Shown: positions 61,280 to 63,398 of the stretch, one piece after another
How positions within the stretch are numbered: the first letter of the stretch is position 1
How the letters are laid out: each line of letters starts with the position of its first letter
Assembly (NCBI GenBank): GCA_964512485.1
Contig: CAZEHJ010000010.1
Span: 1-63,398 of the forward strand
Direction of reading: 5' to 3'
DNA length: 63,398 nucleotides
DNA from: CAZEHJ01 sp964512485
GTDB taxonomy: Bacteria > Bacteroidota > Rhodothermia > Rhodothermales > UBA10348
Notes under the pieces: generated by a model
The model's input: only the letters and a program-made list of their open reading frames with translations
What the model was told of the DNA's origin: nothing
Databases searched by the model: none
Made by a program: the position numbers and the translations under genes

Positions 61280-62053
61280 ATGCGCATGCTCCTTACGTTT
61301 TGTCTCTTGCTTGTCGGCTGCGGCCCGGCTTCGAATCAGCCCTCTGGCACAGACCTGACTTCTGCCACTTTTATAGATATGACTCACAGCGTGAGTCTGA
61401 ATGCTCCGTTCTGGTCTGGAGAGGTCACACCTTTCGAATACAATGCTCTCGCAACGCATGCTTCCGGAAAGGTTGTCATGGGACAATATGCTGTACCTGA
61501 ACACTTTGGAACACATCTCGACGCGCCCATCCACGGAGGCGACAACTTGCCCACGGTGGATCAACTGACCGCAGAAGATCTATTTGGTCCGGCCGTGGTC
61601 GTTGATATTTCGTCAAAGGCTGAGACGGATGCCGACTACAGGCTGACACGGGAAGATCTTCTCGAATGGGAGCACGACCACGGCCGGATACCCGACGGAG
61701 CGATCGTACTGTTAAATACGGGCTGGTCCCTCAAGTGGAACGACATGGATGCATACCGGAATCGAGCCGACGACGGGAGAATGCACTTCCCCGGGTTTGG
61801 CGAGGAATCCGCCTCATTTCTGGCGAATGAACGTTCCATCAGAGGAATCGGGATAGACAATATGAGTGTGGACTATGGTCTTTCCAGCGGTTTTGAGGTC
61901 CATTCCATCGTGAATGGGTCTGGAAAGTATCATCTGGAAAACGTCGCCAACGTTCATCTCCTTCCTGCGACAGGAGCGCATTTGATCGTTGCACCGATCA
62001 AGATCGAGGGTGGATCTGGTGGTCAGGTCCGTATCTGGGCCGTGCTTCCCTGA
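61280..62053 (+). CDS. Cyclase-family metal hydrolase lipoprotein (kynurenine-formamidase-like)
   Basis: The start at ATG 61280 gives a lipobox (LLLVGCGPAS). The 257-residue protein has the cyclase-family metal motif HFGTHLDAPIHGG (HxGTHxDxPxH), DMTHSVS at the front and VLLNTGWS in the middle. Relatives include kynurenine formamidase and isatin hydrolase; a lipid-anchored form is unusual but seen in this phylum group. It converges with the dehydrogenase gene at 62061, 7 bases between stops. Amide hydrolysis is likely, substrate unknown. Confidence 0.85.
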   Translation: MRMLLTFCLLLVGCGPASNQPSGTDLTSATFIDMTHSVSLNAPFWSGEVTPFEYNALATHASGKVVMGQYAVPEHFGTHLDAPIHGGDNLPTVDQLTAEDLFGPAVVVDISSKAETDADYRLTREDLLEWEHDHGRIPDGAIVLLNTGWSLKWNDMDAYRNRADDGRMHFPGFGEESASFLANERSIRGIGIDNMSVDYGLSSGFEVHSIVNGSGKYHLENVANVHLLPATGAHLIVAPIKIEGGSGGQVRIWAVLP

Positions 62054-62060
62054 CAAAGGC

Positions 62061-63398
62061 TTATATCCCGCCCTGACAAACGTATTTGGTCTCCAGAAAT
62101 TCGTCCGTGCCGTGAGTAGACCCTTCTCGACCCAGACCCGATTCCTTCACACCACCGAAAGGCGCCACTGGCGTTGAGAGCATCCCCGTATTCACTCCGA
62201 TCATCCCGTACTCCAATCCTTCAGAGACTCTCCAGATTCTAGCCGAGTCTTTGGTATAGAAATAGGCGGCAAGTCCGAAAGGAGTGTCATTGGCTCGCCT
62301 AATCACCTCATCCTCCGTGGCAAAGCTCGTAATTCCGGCCACAGGACCGAAAATTTCCTCTTTTGAAATCGCCATTTCGTCTGTCACGTCAGACACAACG
62401 GTCGGGTTAAAATACGTGTGACCCAACGCATGCCTTTCCCCACCAGTCCACAGGGTCGCTCCCTTTTCCCGAGCGTCATTCAGAAGTCGTTTCACTTTGT
62501 CTACCGCCGCTTCGTTTATCAGCGGACCAATTTCTGATTCTGGATCCTCGCCCGGGCCCACGCGCAGACTCTTGACCCTGCTGACGAAAAGTTCTGTGAA
62601 CGCTTCGAGTACTCCCTCCTGGACAAACAAACGATTGGCACACACACACGTCTGACCTGCATTTCGGTATTTGGAGGCGAGTGCTCCTTCCACAGCCATA
62701 TTGAGGTCCGCGTCGTCGAAAACGATGAAAGGAGCGTTGCCTCCCAATTCTAGAGAGACTCGCTTGACCGTGTCAGCCGAGCCTTCCAGCAGAAGTTTCC
62801 CAACTCTCGTTGAACCCGTGAACGAAATCTTTCTGACCGCGGTGTTGGCCATCATTTCTTTGCCGACAGACGTCGGGTCTGAGGCAGTGACTACGTTGAA
62901 TACACCCGGCGGAAATCCAGCTTCCTCCGCAAGCCTGGCCAGTGCAAGTGCGCTGAGCGGTGTCAGGTCAGACGGCTTGGCCACCACCGTACACCCCACT
63001 GCCAACGCCGGCGCCACCTTTCTGGTGATCATGGCGCTCGGGAAATTCCACGGCGTGATGGCAGCCACAACACCCACCGGCTCCCTGAAGGTCATGATTC
63101 GATGGCCTTTCGCGTGGGATGGAATTACCTCGCCGTTTGAGCGCCGGGCCTCTTCTGCGAACCACTTGACAAAAGAAGCGGCATACACCACTTCGCCCCG
63201 GGCTTCCTTGAGAGGCTTTCCTTGTTCGAGCGTCATCAACAAGGCCAGATCTTCCGTGTTTTCCAGTATCAGATCATGCCACTTTTCGAGAAAACTTGCT
63301 CTGTCACTCGCCAGGCGGGATTTCCAGTCAGTAAATGCACTGGCAGCAGCTTCAATGGCCAGACGTGCATCGCCATCAGCCATATCCGGAACGGACGC
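62061..63398 (-). CDS. gabD: Succinate-semialdehyde dehydrogenase (5' end outside the window)
   Basis: The frame runs to the window edge, and the residues before the first Met (ASVPD, then MADGDARLAIEAA) fit the usual N-terminal part, so the gene is cut and about 30-50 residues are missing. Motifs are VTPWNFP-like AITPWNFPSAMITRK, FTGSTRVGKLLL, the general base Glu in VSLELGGNAPFIV and the catalytic Cys in NAGQTCVCANR. The family oxidises succinic or glutaric semialdehyde using NADP. The link to amino-acid breakdown fits the decarboxylases elsewhere in the window, but no operon connection is visible. Confidence 0.88.
   Translation of the reverse strand, partial: ASVPDMADGDARLAIEAAASAFTDWKSRLASDRASFLEKWHDLILENTEDLALLMTLEQGKPLKEARGEVVYAASFVKWFAEEARRSNGEVIPSHAKGHRIMTFREPVGVVAAITPWNFPSAMITRKVAPALAVGCTVVAKPSDLTPLSALALARLAEEAGFPPGVFNVVTASDPTSVGKEMMANTAVRKISFTGSTRVGKLLLEGSADTVKRVSLELGGNAPFIVFDDADLNMAVEGALASKYRNAGQTCVCANRLFVQEGVLEAFTELFVSRVKSLRVGPGEDPESEIGPLINEAAVDKVKRLLNDAREKGATLWTGGERHALGHTYFNPTVVSDVTDEMAISKEEIFGPVAGITSFATEDEVIRRANDTPFGLAAYFYTKDSARIWRVSEGLEYGMIGVNTGMLSTPVAPFGGVKESGLGREGSTHGTDEFLETKYVCQGGI

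Overview
The window looks like a scaffold piece from an aerobic, cytochrome-rich member of the Bacteroidota/Rhodothermota (FCB) side of the tree, probably a metagenome assembly. The evidence is a type IX secretion C-terminal sorting domain on a Kelch protein, outer-membrane barrels, many lipoproteins, weak and irregular Shine-Dalgarno sites, and a 100-N scaffold gap at 13827-13926. No rRNA, tRNA, insertion sequence or CRISPR array was seen. Assignment below phylum is not possible from this sequence alone.

Region 1 (2-7294, plus strand) is a respiratory operon. It holds heme-copper oxidase subunits III and IV, two small membrane proteins, a CuA-bearing subunit II, a bd-type-cytochrome-like subunit I, a di-heme cytochrome c, a membrane-anchored mono-heme cytochrome c, and a di-heme cytochrome c fused to an ethylbenzene-dehydrogenase-gamma-like (EB_dh) domain. 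It ends in a hairpin. Region 2 (7320-14246, plus strand) directly follows. It encodes a NirJ/AhbD-like radical SAM/SPASM protein, a split-barrel-like protein, a ferredoxin, a nucleotidyltransferase-fold protein with an unknown partner, a double UspA protein with a rubredoxin-like knuckle, an Mrp-type ATPase and a zinc-ribbon protein. Three of these proteins together carry five copies of a short C-terminal domain that I read as PCP_red, the tail domain of the dark protochlorophyllide reductase subunit BchB. My main proposal is that region 2 is a tetrapyrrole or Fe-S maturation system serving the unusual oxidase of region 1.

Region 3 (14250-44175) is mostly ordinary accessory metabolism. It contains a MacB/LolD-type ABC exporter, a ketoglutarate-semialdehyde dehydrogenase, a TauE/SafE exporter, a cyclophilin lipoprotein, the Kelch/T9SS protein, an MscS channel and a TetR-controlled MMPL/RND exporter with its LolA-like and barrel partners. 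It also has a translationally coupled FAD/Fe-S oxidase, PLP decarboxylase and SLC13 transporter followed by GDP-fucose synthase, then a metallo-beta-lactamase-fold hydrolase, a second PLP decarboxylase and two coupled phosphatase-like enzymes.

Region 4 (44258-51532) is a second redox module. A divergent promoter region separates a lipoprotein with eight or nine heme sites from a plus-strand set: outer-membrane barrel, EB_dh lipoprotein, membrane protein, FMN-binding (flavinylated) protein, mono-heme lipoprotein and ApbE flavin transferase. It resembles extracytosolic flavin-based electron transfer systems. Region 5 (51524-63398) holds a minus-strand operon (amidohydrolase, GH95 fucosidase, M1 aminopeptidase, both aconitase-X subunits) with a structured leader, an orphan NarL-type response regulator, a beta-propeller lipoprotein, a cyclase-family lipoprotein, and the 3' part of a succinate-semialdehyde dehydrogenase.
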